Shown here one piece after another: positions 15,175 through 25,036 of a stretch of DNA of 64,000 nt (positions are counted from its first letter, which is position 1; every line of letters begins with the position of its first letter). The translations under genes and the position numbers were made by a program. This DNA comes from Paenibacillus phyllosphaerae (GTDB lineage Bacteria; Bacillota; Bacilli; Paenibacillales; Paenibacillaceae): the NCBI RefSeq assembly GCF_014192105.1, contig NZ_JACHXK010000012.1:62001-126000 (forward strand), given 5' to 3'. The notes beneath the pieces were generated by a model. It was given only the letters and a program-made list of their open reading frames with translations, had not been told where the DNA came from and made no database searches.

Positions 15175-17448
15175 ATGAAACAAACGACCGACATGCTGCT
15201 GCAAGCGTTGACGCTGGAAGAGAAAGCGGGCCTGTGCGCGGGCCTTAATATGTGGATGACCAAAGGCGTCGAGCGGCTGGGCATTCCGCCGATCCATATG
15301 TACGACGGCACGAACGGCATTCGCAAAACGAACAGCGATGACGAGATTGGGATCACGGGCGAGAATTTGCCGGCCACCTGTTATCCGACTGGCTCGGCCA
15401 TCGGTTCATCATGGAATACCGATCTGCTGCACGAGGTCGGCGTGGCGCTCGGCATCGAAGGCAAGCAGATGAACGTCGAGCTTCTGCTCGGGCCGGGCAT
15501 CAATATGAAGCGGACGCCGCTCGGAGGGCGCAACTTCGAATATTATTCGGAGGATCCGTGCCTGAGCGGGGAACTGGGCGCCGCGTTCGTGAACGGGCTG
15601 CAGAGCCAAGGGGTCGGCGCTTCGGTGAAGCATTTTGTCTGTAACAATCAGGAGTATGAGAAGCTGGTTACGAGCTCGGAGGTAGACGAGCGTACGCTGC
15701 GGGAAATTTACTTGAGCGCCTTCGAGCGGATCGTGAAGAAAGCCGATCCGTGGACGATCATGTGCTCGTACAATTTACTCAACGGAACGTACACCAGCGA
15801 GAACGAGCATTTGCTCCAGGACATACTTCGCGAGGAGTGGGGGTATGAGGGCGTCGTGCTGTCCGATTGGACGGCGGTGAATGACCGGATTCGCGGGCTC
15901 AAGGCTGGGCTTGATATCGAAATGCCCGGACCGGCACACTACAACACGAAAGCGATCATCGAAGCTGTCGGGAGCGGCAAGCTGAGCGAAGCCGACCTGG
16001 ATCGCGTCGTCTATCGCATTCTGGAACTGGTCTGCAAGACGACGGAGCAATCCGGCGCGGCGGCGGAACATGGAGCGAAGGAATTCCACGAGCTGGCAAG
16101 ACGCGCGGCGGCAGAGAGCATCGTGCTGCTGAAGAACGATAATCAGATCCTGCCGATCCTGGCGGACAAAACATCTTCGATCGCCGTCATCGGCAGATTC
16201 GCCAAGCAGCCGCGCATCCAAGGCGCGGGCAGCGCGAAGGTAACCCCGACGCAGATCGATGTGCCATTGGAGGAGATTCGAGCGCTTGCAGGGGCCGGCG
16301 TTACGCTTGCCTATGCGGACGGCTATCCTCAGGATGACCGGTTGGATGACGAGCTGATCGAAGAAAGCGTGCGATTGGCCAAACGAGCCGACATCGCGGT
16401 CGTGTTCGTCGGACAGCCCGAATACGCCGAGTCGGAGATGCATGACTTGGAAGGCATCGATCTGCCGCCGCATCAGGTGAAGCTGATCGAACGAATCTGC
16501 GCGGTTCAGCCGAGATGTGTCGTCGTCACCAGCAGCGGTGCGGCGCTCGCCATGCGTCCATGGGCGCAGCATGTGCCGGGTATCGTTCATGCATGGCTTA
16601 CCGGCCAAGGCGGAGGCCGTGCGCTCGCGGACATTCTATTCGGCCGCGTCAATCCGTCCGGCAAGCTGTCGGAGAGCTTCCCGGTCAAACTGTCCGACAA
16701 TCCGTCCCACAAGCGGATTCGCGGCGAGAACGGCAAACTGTATTACCGCGAGGGGCTATTCGTCGGGTATCGGTACTACGACAGCAAAGAGATCGCGCCG
16801 CTATTCCCGTTCGGGCATGGCTTGTCTTACACGACGTTCGCTTACTCGGACCTGACGGCCGTGCAGTATGGAGATCAGGTGGCGGTTTCCCTCCGGCTTA
16901 CGAACACGGGCACTCGGCCAGGCAAAGAGGTCGTCCAGCTATACATCCATGACGAGGACTGCAAATGGGTGCGCCCCGAGAAGGAGCTGAAAGCTTTCGC
17001 CAAGGTGGAGCTGCAGCCGGGGGAGAGCAAGGACATTCGCTTTGTGCTCGAGGAGCGGGACTTCGCGTATTACAACACCAAGTATAACAAGTGGGTCGCG
17101 GAAACCGGCTACTTCCAGCTCGTCATCGGCAGTTCGTCCCGCGATATCCGCATCCGCGAACGTATCCACTGCCAGTTCAAGAGCGAGGAGATGACGCTGC
17201 ATAAATTCAGTCTGCTCAGCGAATGGCTCAGCGATCCAATTGCGAAGTCGATTCTTACGGACACGCTGACGGAGATGAACCATCATGTCGTCGACCAAGT
17301 CGAGTTATCGGATGAGTTCGTCGGGTTCTGGGGCGACTTCCCGACGATCAAAGTATTCCAGATGTTCGGCCAGCCATGGTTCGTCGACCGTTCGCCGGAC
17401 CAGCTGATCGATACGTTGATTGCTCAATTCGAATCGAGCCGCGGATAA
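15175..17448 (+). CDS. GH3 beta-glycosidase, cytoplasmic
   Basis: A 757-residue GH3 enzyme: N-terminal barrel with nucleophile Asp231 in VVLSDWTAV, the alpha/beta sandwich domain (ESIVLLKNDNQILP near residue 315), a fibronectin-III-like domain (about 560-665, LRLTNTGTRPGKEVVQLY), and a C-terminal helical tail of roughly 80 residues. The KHFVCNNQE segment holds conserved substrate contacts. No signal peptide, so it acts inside the cell on an imported beta-glucoside. A GTG at 15166 lies in the ribosome site itself (AGGAG, 15162-15166); the ATG at 15175 is 8 bases past it and is chosen. Confidence 0.92.
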   Translation: MKQTTDMLLQALTLEEKAGLCAGLNMWMTKGVERLGIPPIHMYDGTNGIRKTNSDDEIGITGENLPATCYPTGSAIGSSWNTDLLHEVGVALGIEGKQMNVELLLGPGINMKRTPLGGRNFEYYSEDPCLSGELGAAFVNGLQSQGVGASVKHFVCNNQEYEKLVTSSEVDERTLREIYLSAFERIVKKADPWTIMCSYNLLNGTYTSENEHLLQDILREEWGYEGVVLSDWTAVNDRIRGLKAGLDIEMPGPAHYNTKAIIEAVGSGKLSEADLDRVVYRILELVCKTTEQSGAAAEHGAKEFHELARRAAAESIVLLKNDNQILPILADKTSSIAVIGRFAKQPRIQGAGSAKVTPTQIDVPLEEIRALAGAGVTLAYADGYPQDDRLDDELIEESVRLAKRADIAVVFVGQPEYAESEMHDLEGIDLPPHQVKLIERICAVQPRCVVVTSSGAALAMRPWAQHVPGIVHAWLTGQGGGRALADILFGRVNPSGKLSESFPVKLSDNPSHKRIRGENGKLYYREGLFVGYRYYDSKEIAPLFPFGHGLSYTTFAYSDLTAVQYGDQVAVSLRLTNTGTRPGKEVVQLYIHDEDCKWVRPEKELKAFAKVELQPGESKDIRFVLEERDFAYYNTKYNKWVAETGYFQLVIGSSSRDIRIRERIHCQFKSEEMTLHKFSLLSEWLSDPIAKSILTDTLTEMNHHVVDQVELSDEFVGFWGDFPTIKVFQMFGQPWFVDRSPDQLIDTLIAQFESSRG

Positions 17449-17470
17449 TCATTGCAATCATACAACCAGA

Positions 17471-17503
17471 GCAACGGCGATTCTCTTGCCGTTGCTTTTT
17501 TTT
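17471..17503 (+). terminator. Rho-independent terminator of the EIIC-GH3 operon
   Basis: An 8-bp perfect stem (17471-17478 with 17488-17495) and a long T run. Confidence 0.85.
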
Positions 17504-17588
17504 ATTTTTGCCGGACGTCGTCATTCACCTGCCTGACTCGCCATTGCAATAGTGAGGCTGTCTTCGAAAAGCTGTCTATTCCCACAAA

Positions 17589-17672
17589 TAAAACGTGCCC
17601 AACCTGGCTGAGGCAAGGTTGGGCACGTTTTGTTCCGGCTCAATCATAAAAGGCTTGGCCATCGGCCAAGCC
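17589..17672. repeat. Two further hairpins in the gap before helD
   Basis: A long inverted repeat (about 17590-17606 with 17616-17632) ending in TTTTGTT, then a 9-bp stem with 3-base loop (17652-17660 with 17664-17672). No gene is seen between 17449 and 17853; these could be extra terminators or the remains of a lost gene. Confidence 0.5.
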
Positions 17673-17685
17673 CTAATAATAAAAG

Positions 17686-17715
17686 TTGAAAGCAAAAAAC
17701 ACGCTATGCTATAAT
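17686..17715 (+). promoter_or_regulatory. SigA-type promoter of helD
   Basis: TTGAAA (17686-17691), 18-base spacer, TATAAT (17710-17715). A second TTGACA at 17727 has no convincing -10. This leaves a leader of about 130 bases before the start codon. Confidence 0.65.
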
Positions 17716-17853
17716 AGGTAGCGCATTTGACATTTGTTTGTAGATTTGATGCATAGTTTCCTTTTCCTATCTTTATTCTACATCACCTGCAACCGATTTG
17801 TCAATTGCTCATTTGGCCCACCAAATATGCACTCAGGAGCGTGGAACGTTAAC

Positions 17854-20265
17854 ATGGACGACAAAGACTGGAAGCAGGAACAGCAGCGGCTCGGCGAGGT
17901 TGTCGCCAAACTGCAGGCTCGCATAACCGAACTGGAGCCGATGGTCGAGGGTCTGCACGGTCAGGCATCGGAGATTCGCAGACGCTTCTGGGATGAAGTG
18001 ACGATCAACACGGCCACGGACGAAGATTTCGAAGAGACGTTCTACACGATCAAGCAGCAGCAAGCGGTATTAGTCGAACGGGAACGCGTCCAAGGCCAAC
18101 TGGTGCAGCAATGGAAGAACTTGAAGCGGCTGCTTCCGGCTCCGTATTTCGGACGGGTCGATTTTCGGGAGGACGGCTTGACGGAGCAGATCTATGTCGG
18201 CGTCTCTTCGTTCGTCGAAGAGGATGGACTCAGCTTCCTGATCTATGATTGGCGTACGCCGATCGCAAGCCTGTATTACGACGGCTCTCCCGGGCCGGCC
18301 TCTTATGTCACGCCTGCCGGACGGATCGACGGGACGATGGAGCTGAAGCGGCAGTATCAAATTCAACAGGGGCAAATCCGCAACATGTTCGACGCCAGCG
18401 AGACGATCGGCGACGAATTGCTGCAGCAGGTGCTCGGCAAAGGCGCGGATTCGCAAATGAAGAGCATCGTCGCCACGATTCAGAAGGAGCAGAATGCGAT
18501 CATCCGCGACGACAAGAGCCGGATGCTCATCGTTCAGGGGGCGGCCGGCAGCGGCAAGACGTCCGCGGCATTGCAGCGGGTCGCGTACTTGCTGTACAGA
18601 CATCGCAATACGCTCAAGGCGGACCAGATCGTGCTGTTCTCGCCGAACCCGATCTTCAATGGTTATGTGGCGACCGTGCTGCCGGAGCTCGGCGAAGAGA
18701 ATATGCAGCAGACGACGTTCCAGGAGTACCTCGACTATTGGTTAAGCGCCACGCTTGCGCCGGAGGATCCTTTTGACCAGATCGAATATGTGTTAACTGC
18801 CCAAGGGATACCGGGATACGAGGCGCGGCTTCAAGCGATGGGCTATAAGGCTTCCGAAAGTTATTTGCGCGCGCTGCAGCACTACGCGAAGTGGCTTGAA
18901 CGGGAGGGCTTGCTGTTCCATGGGGTTCGGTTCCGGGACCGGGAACTGTTCACGGCGGACCAGATCAAGGCTCAATTCTATAGCTGCGAGCCTACGGTGC
19001 GTCTGGCGGATCGCGTCGAACGCGTGCGAGATTGGCTGCTGAAAGAACTCTCCAAGCTCGAACGGGAAGAGCGCTGGGCGGCTTGGGTCGAGGAGGAGAT
19101 GAATCATCTGGACGGGGATGAGTACGCCGAAGTGTTCGGCAAGCTGCATCGGGATCGGGAAGTGTTCGACATTGCCGAAATTTATGCCTCTGCCCGAGAG
19201 CGGATACAAGGCAAGCGCCGCGGCGATGAAGGCGATTTCGATTTTGCCGAGCGCGAAGAAGAGATGCTGCGCGAGATGATCGTCAAATCCAACTACAAAC
19301 CGGTAAGGCGGCAAGTGCGGAAGCTGAAGTTCATCGATACCGCTGGCATATACGCCCAATTGTTCGGGGATGTGGCTGCCTACCGGGCTATGACCCAAGA
19401 AACCGAGCTCCCTGCGTTATGGGAGGAGATCTGCAAGCAGACGAAGGAAAAGATGGGACGCGGCGAATTGTTCTACGAGGATGCGACCCCTTATCTCTAC
19501 CTGAAGGAATTGATCGAGGGGACGAGGACGAACACGGAGATCCGGCATGTCTTCGTCGATGAGGGGCAGGACTATTCGGCTTTCCAATACGAGTATATCA
19601 AGCGGTTATTCCCGCATGCGCGCATGACGGTTCTCGGCGATTTCGGGCAGGCGATCTTCACGCAGGCTACCGATCTGCAGAAGTCCGACTCGCCGCTCGC
19701 CTCGCTGTACGGCGAGGCCGATACGAACCTCATCCGCCTTGTGCGCAGTTACCGTTCGACCCGGGAGATCGTCGATTTCACGAAATTGCTGCTGACCGGC
19801 GAGAACGATATCGTACCGTTCGACCGAAGCGGCCCGAAACCTTCCCTGACACGCATAACGAACGGGGAGAAGCGTGACGCCAGATTATTGGAAGAGATCG
19901 CGGCGCTCCAAGCAGAAGGTTATGATTCAATCGCCGTGATCACGAAGACTGCGGCCGAGAGCCGCAAGGTTGTCGAAGCATTGCAGCCGGCAACGAGCAC
20001 AGTGTTGCAGCTGATTACCAAAGACACGGTAAGCTTCGAGAAGGGCGTGATGGTGATTCCCGTCTATCTGGCCAAAGGCATGGAGTTCGATGCGGTCCTG
20101 GTCTACGAGGCATCGTCGGAAGCGTACGGCCGGGAGAATGAACGCAAGCTGCTCTATACGGCGTGTACGCGGGCGATGCATCGGCTCTCTCTGTACGCGA
20201 CGGGCGAGTGGTCGCCGTTCGTGCAGGCGTTGCCGGAGAATGTGTCCGACCAAGCGTCATATTAA
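17854..20265 (+). CDS. helD: HelD, UvrD-like RNA polymerase recycling ATPase
   Basis: An 803-residue superfamily-1 helicase-like protein. After an N-terminal coiled-coil arm (residues 1-75) come motif I (GAAGSGKTSAAL, about residue 228), motif II (FVDEGQDYSAFQ), motif III/IV (VRSYRSTREIVDF), KGMEFDAV and motif VI (YTACTRAMHRL). HelD binds stalled RNA polymerase, inserts its arms into the secondary channel and main cleft, and uses ATP to release the enzyme from DNA. The open frame runs back to 17734, but homology begins at MDDKDW; the ATG at 17854 is 14 bases past AGGAG, a slightly long gap. Confidence 0.92.
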   Translation: MDDKDWKQEQQRLGEVVAKLQARITELEPMVEGLHGQASEIRRRFWDEVTINTATDEDFEETFYTIKQQQAVLVERERVQGQLVQQWKNLKRLLPAPYFGRVDFREDGLTEQIYVGVSSFVEEDGLSFLIYDWRTPIASLYYDGSPGPASYVTPAGRIDGTMELKRQYQIQQGQIRNMFDASETIGDELLQQVLGKGADSQMKSIVATIQKEQNAIIRDDKSRMLIVQGAAGSGKTSAALQRVAYLLYRHRNTLKADQIVLFSPNPIFNGYVATVLPELGEENMQQTTFQEYLDYWLSATLAPEDPFDQIEYVLTAQGIPGYEARLQAMGYKASESYLRALQHYAKWLEREGLLFHGVRFRDRELFTADQIKAQFYSCEPTVRLADRVERVRDWLLKELSKLEREERWAAWVEEEMNHLDGDEYAEVFGKLHRDREVFDIAEIYASARERIQGKRRGDEGDFDFAEREEEMLREMIVKSNYKPVRRQVRKLKFIDTAGIYAQLFGDVAAYRAMTQETELPALWEEICKQTKEKMGRGELFYEDATPYLYLKELIEGTRTNTEIRHVFVDEGQDYSAFQYEYIKRLFPHARMTVLGDFGQAIFTQATDLQKSDSPLASLYGEADTNLIRLVRSYRSTREIVDFTKLLLTGENDIVPFDRSGPKPSLTRITNGEKRDARLLEEIAALQAEGYDSIAVITKTAAESRKVVEALQPATSTVLQLITKDTVSFEKGVMVIPVYLAKGMEFDAVLVYEASSEAYGRENERKLLYTACTRAMHRLSLYATGEWSPFVQALPENVSDQASY

Positions 20266-20350
20266 CGCGGCGGTTACGTTCATCCATAGCATGGCGTCAA
20301 GACGCAGCCGTTTTTCGTACGATGTACGATCGGCTGTCTTGTCACGGAGA

Positions 20351-20376
20351 AGGAGGCCAGGCGGCCTCCTTTTTGT
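20351..20376 (+). terminator. Rho-independent terminator of helD
   Basis: An 8-bp stem (20351-20358 with 20363-20370), loop AGGC, then TTTTTG. It lies in the gap between helD and the convergent metal ATPase gene. Confidence 0.8.
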
Positions 20377-20425
20377 CGTTCGCGTATGATAATCAGTCCG
20401 ATCAGCGCCGCTCCCTGTTCGCCTG

Positions 20426-22759
20426 CTACCGCACCTTCAACAACCGCATGCTATTCAAGATTACGATGACCGCCGCTCCCGTATCGCTGATGACGGCCAT
20501 CCATAATGTGAGCAGATCGGGGAAGATGAGCAGCAGCGCAGCCGCTTTGATCAACAGGGAGAACCCGATGTTCTGTTTGATGATGCGGATCGCTTGCCGG
20601 CTAAGGTTGACCGTGTACGGCAGCTTCTCCAAGTTATCGGCCATCAGCACGATATCGGCTGTCTCCATTGCCGTATCCGTCCCGGCTCCGCCCATAGCGA
20701 TCCCGACGTCAGCCGTTGCGAGCGCAGGAGCATCGTTAATGCCGTCCCCGACCATGGCGACCAGATGGCCTTCATCCTGCAGCTGCTTCACTGCGGCCAT
20801 TTTATGCTCAGGCAACAGCTGGGCCATATACCGGCTGACTCCCGTATGGGCAGCGACCCTTTGCGCCGTTCCTTCGTTATCGCCGGTTAGCATGACGATG
20901 TGCTGCATACCGGCACGCCGCAGATCACGCAGCGCCGTTACCGATGACTCGCGAACGGTATCCGCCACGGCCAGCGCACCGAGAATCCGTTGCTGCGTAC
21001 CGACGAGCACGATCGAGTGTCCGTCTTGCTGGAGGGAGCGAATGAGAGACTCGATGTCGCCAAGAGGGGTATTGAGCTCTTCGAACAATCTGAGATTGCC
21101 GGCGTAATGCTCCCGGCCGTCCAGATAGCCGCTTACGCCTCTGCCGACCAAGTTTCGGGGCCTGTCGCCCGATCGGGGGGAGATTCCTTTTCCGACGGTA
21201 TAATGGACAACGGCTCTAGCGATTGGATGCGTGGCGCATTGTTCGAGCGTATAGGCGATGGATAGCAGTTCTTCTTCCGTCGCCCCCGTTGCGATCACCG
21301 CGGCTACCTTCGGTCTGCCCTCTGTTAACGTTCCCGTCTTATCGAAGGCAATGGCCGAGATCCGACCAGTCACTTCCAAGAATGCGCCGCCCTTGATCAG
21401 AACGCCATGCCTGGCCGCGTTCCCGATAGCCGACACGATCGCCACGGGGGTTGAAATGACTAGCGCGCACGGACACGCGATAACGAGCAGCTCCAATCCT
21501 TTGTAGAACCATTCCTCCCATGTACCTGAACCTAAGACGGGAGGGAGCACCATAACCGTAACGGCCAGCGCGAAGACGATCGGCGTATAGATGCGGGCGA
21601 AGCGGTCGACGAAAGCTTCCGTCGGCGCTTTCTTCCCTTGCGCTTGTTCAACGAGATCGGTGATTCTCGCGAGCGTAGTATCTGCAGCCAGCTTGGTCAC
21701 CTGGATCTCGAGCAATCCATGCTCGTTAATTGTCCCTGCATAGACGGGATCGCCAATCGATTTGTCCACCGGGATAGACTCTCCCGTAATCGGAGCTTGA
21801 TTAATGCTGGATTCCCCTTGCATAACCGTGCCGTCTAGCGGGATTTTGTCACCTGGCTTGACGACGATGACGTCTCCGATCGCAATATCCTCGACTGCTC
21901 TCCGTACCAACTGCTTCCCGCTTGCGACCCAAGCTTCAGAAGGGGCGAGCTCAAGCAGATTGCGGATGGAATTGCGGGTCTTCTCCATGGAGTGGGTCTG
22001 AAGAAGATTGCCGAGCGCAAATAGCCAAACAACCGTCGCGCCTTCGAACCATTCCCCGATCGCGGCGGCGCCGATAACGGCTGCGGTCATGAGCACATTC
22101 ATGTCCAACGCCCGGCTCTTAATGGCATAGTAGGCGCTTCTCGCCGGTTTGTAACCGCCGATGACAATGGAAACGGCATAGAGCAGATCGGTCAGCAACG
22201 GGGAAACGTTGGTATAGGAGCTAAGCCAGCCGCAGAGCAGGAGTACGCCTGATAGGACGAAAGAGTAGAGGCCCGACTTGTCAGTCTTCGGCTCGCTGAT
22301 CCGCCGCTTGCCCGATAACAGGGAGGCCGTATAGCCGGCCTTAGCGACCTCGCGAATAATTTCTTCGACAGAATTATCGTGCTCAATCGCCATTTTACCG
22401 GTGGCAAAATGAACGTTCACGCTCGCAACGGCTGCATGCGCCTTCAAATGTTTCTCAAGCGTTAAGGCACATGAACTGCAATCCATGCCGACGATAGCGT
22501 ACGTCCGTGCATGTTCATTCGGCTGTGCGCCATGTGTAGGCTTACGGCCAATGGCATCAGCAACCATCGCGCTGCTTTCTTCTGGCAGAGTCTCATTGGC
22601 GCAGCAATCATCCTTGGGCTGCGATGGCGGGGGGCTGGGCTGGATGAGCGTGAGGCTTTTCTTGAATTTGAGCTCCTTCGGGTGCCGGTTCGTTGTGCAG
22701 CCTTGGTCGGTACAGCAAGACTCCTTGTTGCTGTCGTCATGATTATGATCATGGCTCAT
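20426..22759 (-). CDS. cadA: P1B-type heavy-metal efflux ATPase (CadA/ZntA type)
   Basis: A 777-residue metal pump. The N-terminal ~80 residues are rich in His and Cys (HDHNHD, ESCCTDQGC, DDCCANE), then an HMA domain with GMDCSSCAL near residue 90, the membrane metal site CPC near 425, the phosphorylated Asp473 in DKTGTLT, and the hinge GDGINDAPAL. These signs fit Cd/Zn/Pb exporters rather than the copper group. It is 15 bases downstream of the ArsR/SmtB-type gene in the same operon. ATG at 22759 follows GGGGAGG. The loose His/Cys head is probably an extra metal-gathering tail. Confidence 0.9.
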   Translation of the reverse strand: MSHDHNHDDSNKESCCTDQGCTTNRHPKELKFKKSLTLIQPSPPPSQPKDDCCANETLPEESSAMVADAIGRKPTHGAQPNEHARTYAIVGMDCSSCALTLEKHLKAHAAVASVNVHFATGKMAIEHDNSVEEIIREVAKAGYTASLLSGKRRISEPKTDKSGLYSFVLSGVLLLCGWLSSYTNVSPLLTDLLYAVSIVIGGYKPARSAYYAIKSRALDMNVLMTAAVIGAAAIGEWFEGATVVWLFALGNLLQTHSMEKTRNSIRNLLELAPSEAWVASGKQLVRRAVEDIAIGDVIVVKPGDKIPLDGTVMQGESSINQAPITGESIPVDKSIGDPVYAGTINEHGLLEIQVTKLAADTTLARITDLVEQAQGKKAPTEAFVDRFARIYTPIVFALAVTVMVLPPVLGSGTWEEWFYKGLELLVIACPCALVISTPVAIVSAIGNAARHGVLIKGGAFLEVTGRISAIAFDKTGTLTEGRPKVAAVIATGATEEELLSIAYTLEQCATHPIARAVVHYTVGKGISPRSGDRPRNLVGRGVSGYLDGREHYAGNLRLFEELNTPLGDIESLIRSLQQDGHSIVLVGTQQRILGALAVADTVRESSVTALRDLRRAGMQHIVMLTGDNEGTAQRVAAHTGVSRYMAQLLPEHKMAAVKQLQDEGHLVAMVGDGINDAPALATADVGIAMGGAGTDTAMETADIVLMADNLEKLPYTVNLSRQAIRIIKQNIGFSLLIKAAALLLIFPDLLTLWMAVISDTGAAVIVILNSMRLLKVR

Positions 22760-22774
22760 GCGGGTTTCCTCCCC

Positions 22775-23116
22775 TTAGCTTTTGGAGCAGCAATCCAGCT
22801 CGTCATTCTTCTCGCAGGCGGCGACTTCTTCTTCCACTTGCAGGAACACGGACTCCATGGCCTCCAGCAGCGCGGCGATCTGTTGGTTGCGCAAGCTGTA
22901 ATACACGTATTTGCCTTCCTGCCGGCTGACGATAATGCCGCATCCCTTGAGGCAGGCCAAATGCTGCGAAATATTGGACTGATTCCCGCTCAAGTCTTCC
23001 ACGATTTGCGATACGGTTTTCTCGGCGTCCTTGATGCTCTCGAGTATTTGCAGTCTCGTTTTGTCGCTGAATCCGCGAATGAATTTGGCTTTTGTTTCGT
23101 ACGTGGCTTGATTCAT
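22775..23116 (-). CDS. cadC: ArsR/SmtB-family metal-sensing repressor (CadC-like)
   Basis: A 113-residue winged-helix repressor with the ArsR recognition helix in NQSNISQHLACLKGCGIIV and a wing with RQEGKYVYYSL. The tail ends in DELDCCSKS, where two adjacent cysteines could take part in metal binding; the exact site type is uncertain. It is the first gene of the metal efflux operon and would leave the DNA when Cd, Zn or Pb binds. The ATG at 23116 is 8 bases past GGAGG; the longer frame starting at 23140 lacks a ribosome site. Confidence 0.88.
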   Translation of the reverse strand: MNQATYETKAKFIRGFSDKTRLQILESIKDAEKTVSQIVEDLSGNQSNISQHLACLKGCGIIVSRQEGKYVYYSLRNQQIAALLEAMESVFLQVEEEVAACEKNDELDCCSKS

Positions 23117-23138
23117 ATCGATTGGCCTCCATCCATGC

Positions 23139-23182
23139 ATTAGTGTTCGCTAATATGTATTATATTAGTTGTGACTAATATA
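23139..23182. promoter_or_regulatory. Two ArsR/SmtB-type operators of the metal efflux operon
   Basis: Two inverted repeats share the ATTAG...CTAAT form: 23139-23154 (6-base spacer) and 23161-23182, the second a longer perfect repeat around ATTAGT-TGTG-ACTAAT. They lie immediately upstream of the CadC-like gene, so autorepression is expected. Confidence 0.75.
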
Positions 23183-23223
23183 TGTGTCAAATAAAACTCC
23201 GCCTCCGCAGTAAGACAAAAAGA

Positions 23224-23248
23224 CCCTCGATCCAGCTTGGATCGAGGG
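23224..23248 (-). terminator. Rho-independent terminator of the ABC exporter operon
   Basis: A 10-bp stem (23224-23233 with 23239-23248). On the minus strand it is followed by TCTTTTTGTCTT. Confidence 0.8.
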
Positions 23249-23257
23249 CCTTGGCCA

Positions 23258-25036
23258 TTACAATGCTTCCATCTTTTGCGCGGAATAAAGCTTGTAGTAA
23301 CGACCGCGCCGGGCAATCAGTTCGTCATGCGAGCCGGATTCGGCAACGCCTTTGTCCGCTACGTACATGATCTTGTCGCAGTTCTTCACCGTAGACAGAC
23401 GGTGGGCGATGATGAACGACGTTCTTCCCTTGAGCAATTCGTTCAGCCCCTTCTGCAGCAGGCGTTCGGTCTGCGCGTCGATGGACGAAGTCGCTTCATC
23501 GAGGATAAGAATGCGCGGATCGGCCAGCAGCGTCCGGGCGAAGGAGATCAGCTGCCGCTGCCCTTGGGACAGCTTGGAGCCGCGTTCATTCACTTCGGTC
23601 ATATAGCCATGCTCGAATTCGCGGATGAAATCGTCGGCGCATACGATTTTGGCAGCGGCAACGACTTCTTCATCGGTGGCATCCAGACGGCCGTAACGGA
23701 TATTGTCCATGATCGTGCCGGAGAAGATGAAGCTGTCCTGCAGCATGATCCCCATCTGGCTGCGCAGCGATTTGAGCTTCGCGTCTCCGATATCGTGTCC
23801 GTCGATCCGAATCTGACCGCCCGTAATATTGTAGAAGCGGGAGATCAGGTTGACGACGGTCGTTTTGCCTGCGCCTGTCGGACCGACAAGGGCGACGCTC
23901 TCGCCTGCCTTCACGTGGAAGCTCAAGTTCTCCAGAATATTATGTCCCGGATCGTAGGCGAAGGTGACGTCATCGAAGGTGATATGGCCCTGGATCGGCG
24001 GCAGTTCCTTCGCATGAGGCACGTCGCTGACCGTAACCGGTTCGTCAAGCGTCTCGAAGATCCGCTCCAGATAAGCGACAGCGTTGATGAAGCTGTTATA
24101 CAAGTTCGAGATGTTCAGAATCGGCTGCCAGAAGCGCGCCGCGTAGCTGCTCATCGCGAGAATGACGCCGAAGGTGATCTCTTCCGGCCCGAGCGCCAGC
24201 AAGCCGACGAAATAGATCGCCGTCGTAACGATCGTCGCCAGATTATCGACCGAGAACGGAATCAGGAAGTTCAAATACATCGTCCTCATCCACTCGGTGC
24301 GGAAGTTGGTCGCCAGGCGGGTGAACAGGCCTTCATTATGTTGCTCGCGGGTGAAGATCTGGGTGACGCGAATTCCGCTAATGCTCTCCTGCAAGTAAGC
24401 GTTCAGGTTGGAGCTCTTGTTGGATACGGCCTGCCATGCCCGGCGCTGCCTCGTCTTGAGGAGCATAATGACGCAGACGAATACGGGCAACCCGGCCAGA
24501 ATGACGAGCGAGAGCCTTACATCGACGGCAAACATAAAGATGGCGATGAAGAGCAGGTTCAAAATCTCGAGAATGAAGTTGATGATCCCGTTGGACAGCA
24601 CATCCGATACGGAGTTGACGTAGTTGACGACGCGGATGAGGATCTTGCCCTGCGGCCGGTCGTCATAGTACTGGAACGGCAGCTCCTGCAGATGCTTGAA
24701 CAGGTCGGTCCGGATATCGAAGATGATGTCCTGGCCTACGCGCGTCATCATGCGGGAGCGAATGGTGGCCAGAATGACACTGACGACGATCGTGGCGAGC
24801 ATGAGCAGCGACCAGAAGATGAGCCCGCTTTTGTCTTTCTCCGGAATCGTAACGTCCACGACATGCTGCATAATGAGCGGAGCGGAGAGCGCGATGCCGG
24901 CCGACAAGGCGCTCAGGATCAAGGCGATGATCATCGGCTTCTGTTGGCGTTTGATGTAGACGAGCGCGCGCTTGAAGTGCTTGATATTAAACGGGCTCTC
25001 CAAATTCTCGTCGATGTCGAATCTATTCCTTGCCAT
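23258..25036 (-). CDS. bmrD: ABC multidrug exporter, BmrD-like half
   Basis: A 592-residue half-transporter: six-helix membrane domain (about 1-320), then a nucleotide-binding domain with Walker A GPTGAGKTT, signature LSQGQ and Walker B ILILDEATSS. The catalytic Glu is present, while the signature deviates from LSGGQ. Together with the upstream partner this gives one consensus and one degenerate ATP site, as in heterodimeric exporters such as BmrCD. It overlaps the partner gene by 14 bases. Bacillus BmrD is longer, so the symbol is by analogy. Substrates are not predictable. Confidence 0.85.
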   Translation of the reverse strand: MARNRFDIDENLESPFNIKHFKRALVYIKRQQKPMIIALILSALSAGIALSAPLIMQHVVDVTIPEKDKSGLIFWSLLMLATIVVSVILATIRSRMMTRVGQDIIFDIRTDLFKHLQELPFQYYDDRPQGKILIRVVNYVNSVSDVLSNGIINFILEILNLLFIAIFMFAVDVRLSLVILAGLPVFVCVIMLLKTRQRRAWQAVSNKSSNLNAYLQESISGIRVTQIFTREQHNEGLFTRLATNFRTEWMRTMYLNFLIPFSVDNLATIVTTAIYFVGLLALGPEEITFGVILAMSSYAARFWQPILNISNLYNSFINAVAYLERIFETLDEPVTVSDVPHAKELPPIQGHITFDDVTFAYDPGHNILENLSFHVKAGESVALVGPTGAGKTTVVNLISRFYNITGGQIRIDGHDIGDAKLKSLRSQMGIMLQDSFIFSGTIMDNIRYGRLDATDEEVVAAAKIVCADDFIREFEHGYMTEVNERGSKLSQGQRQLISFARTLLADPRILILDEATSSIDAQTERLLQKGLNELLKGRTSFIIAHRLSTVKNCDKIMYVADKGVAESGSHDELIARRGRYYKLYSAQKMEAL

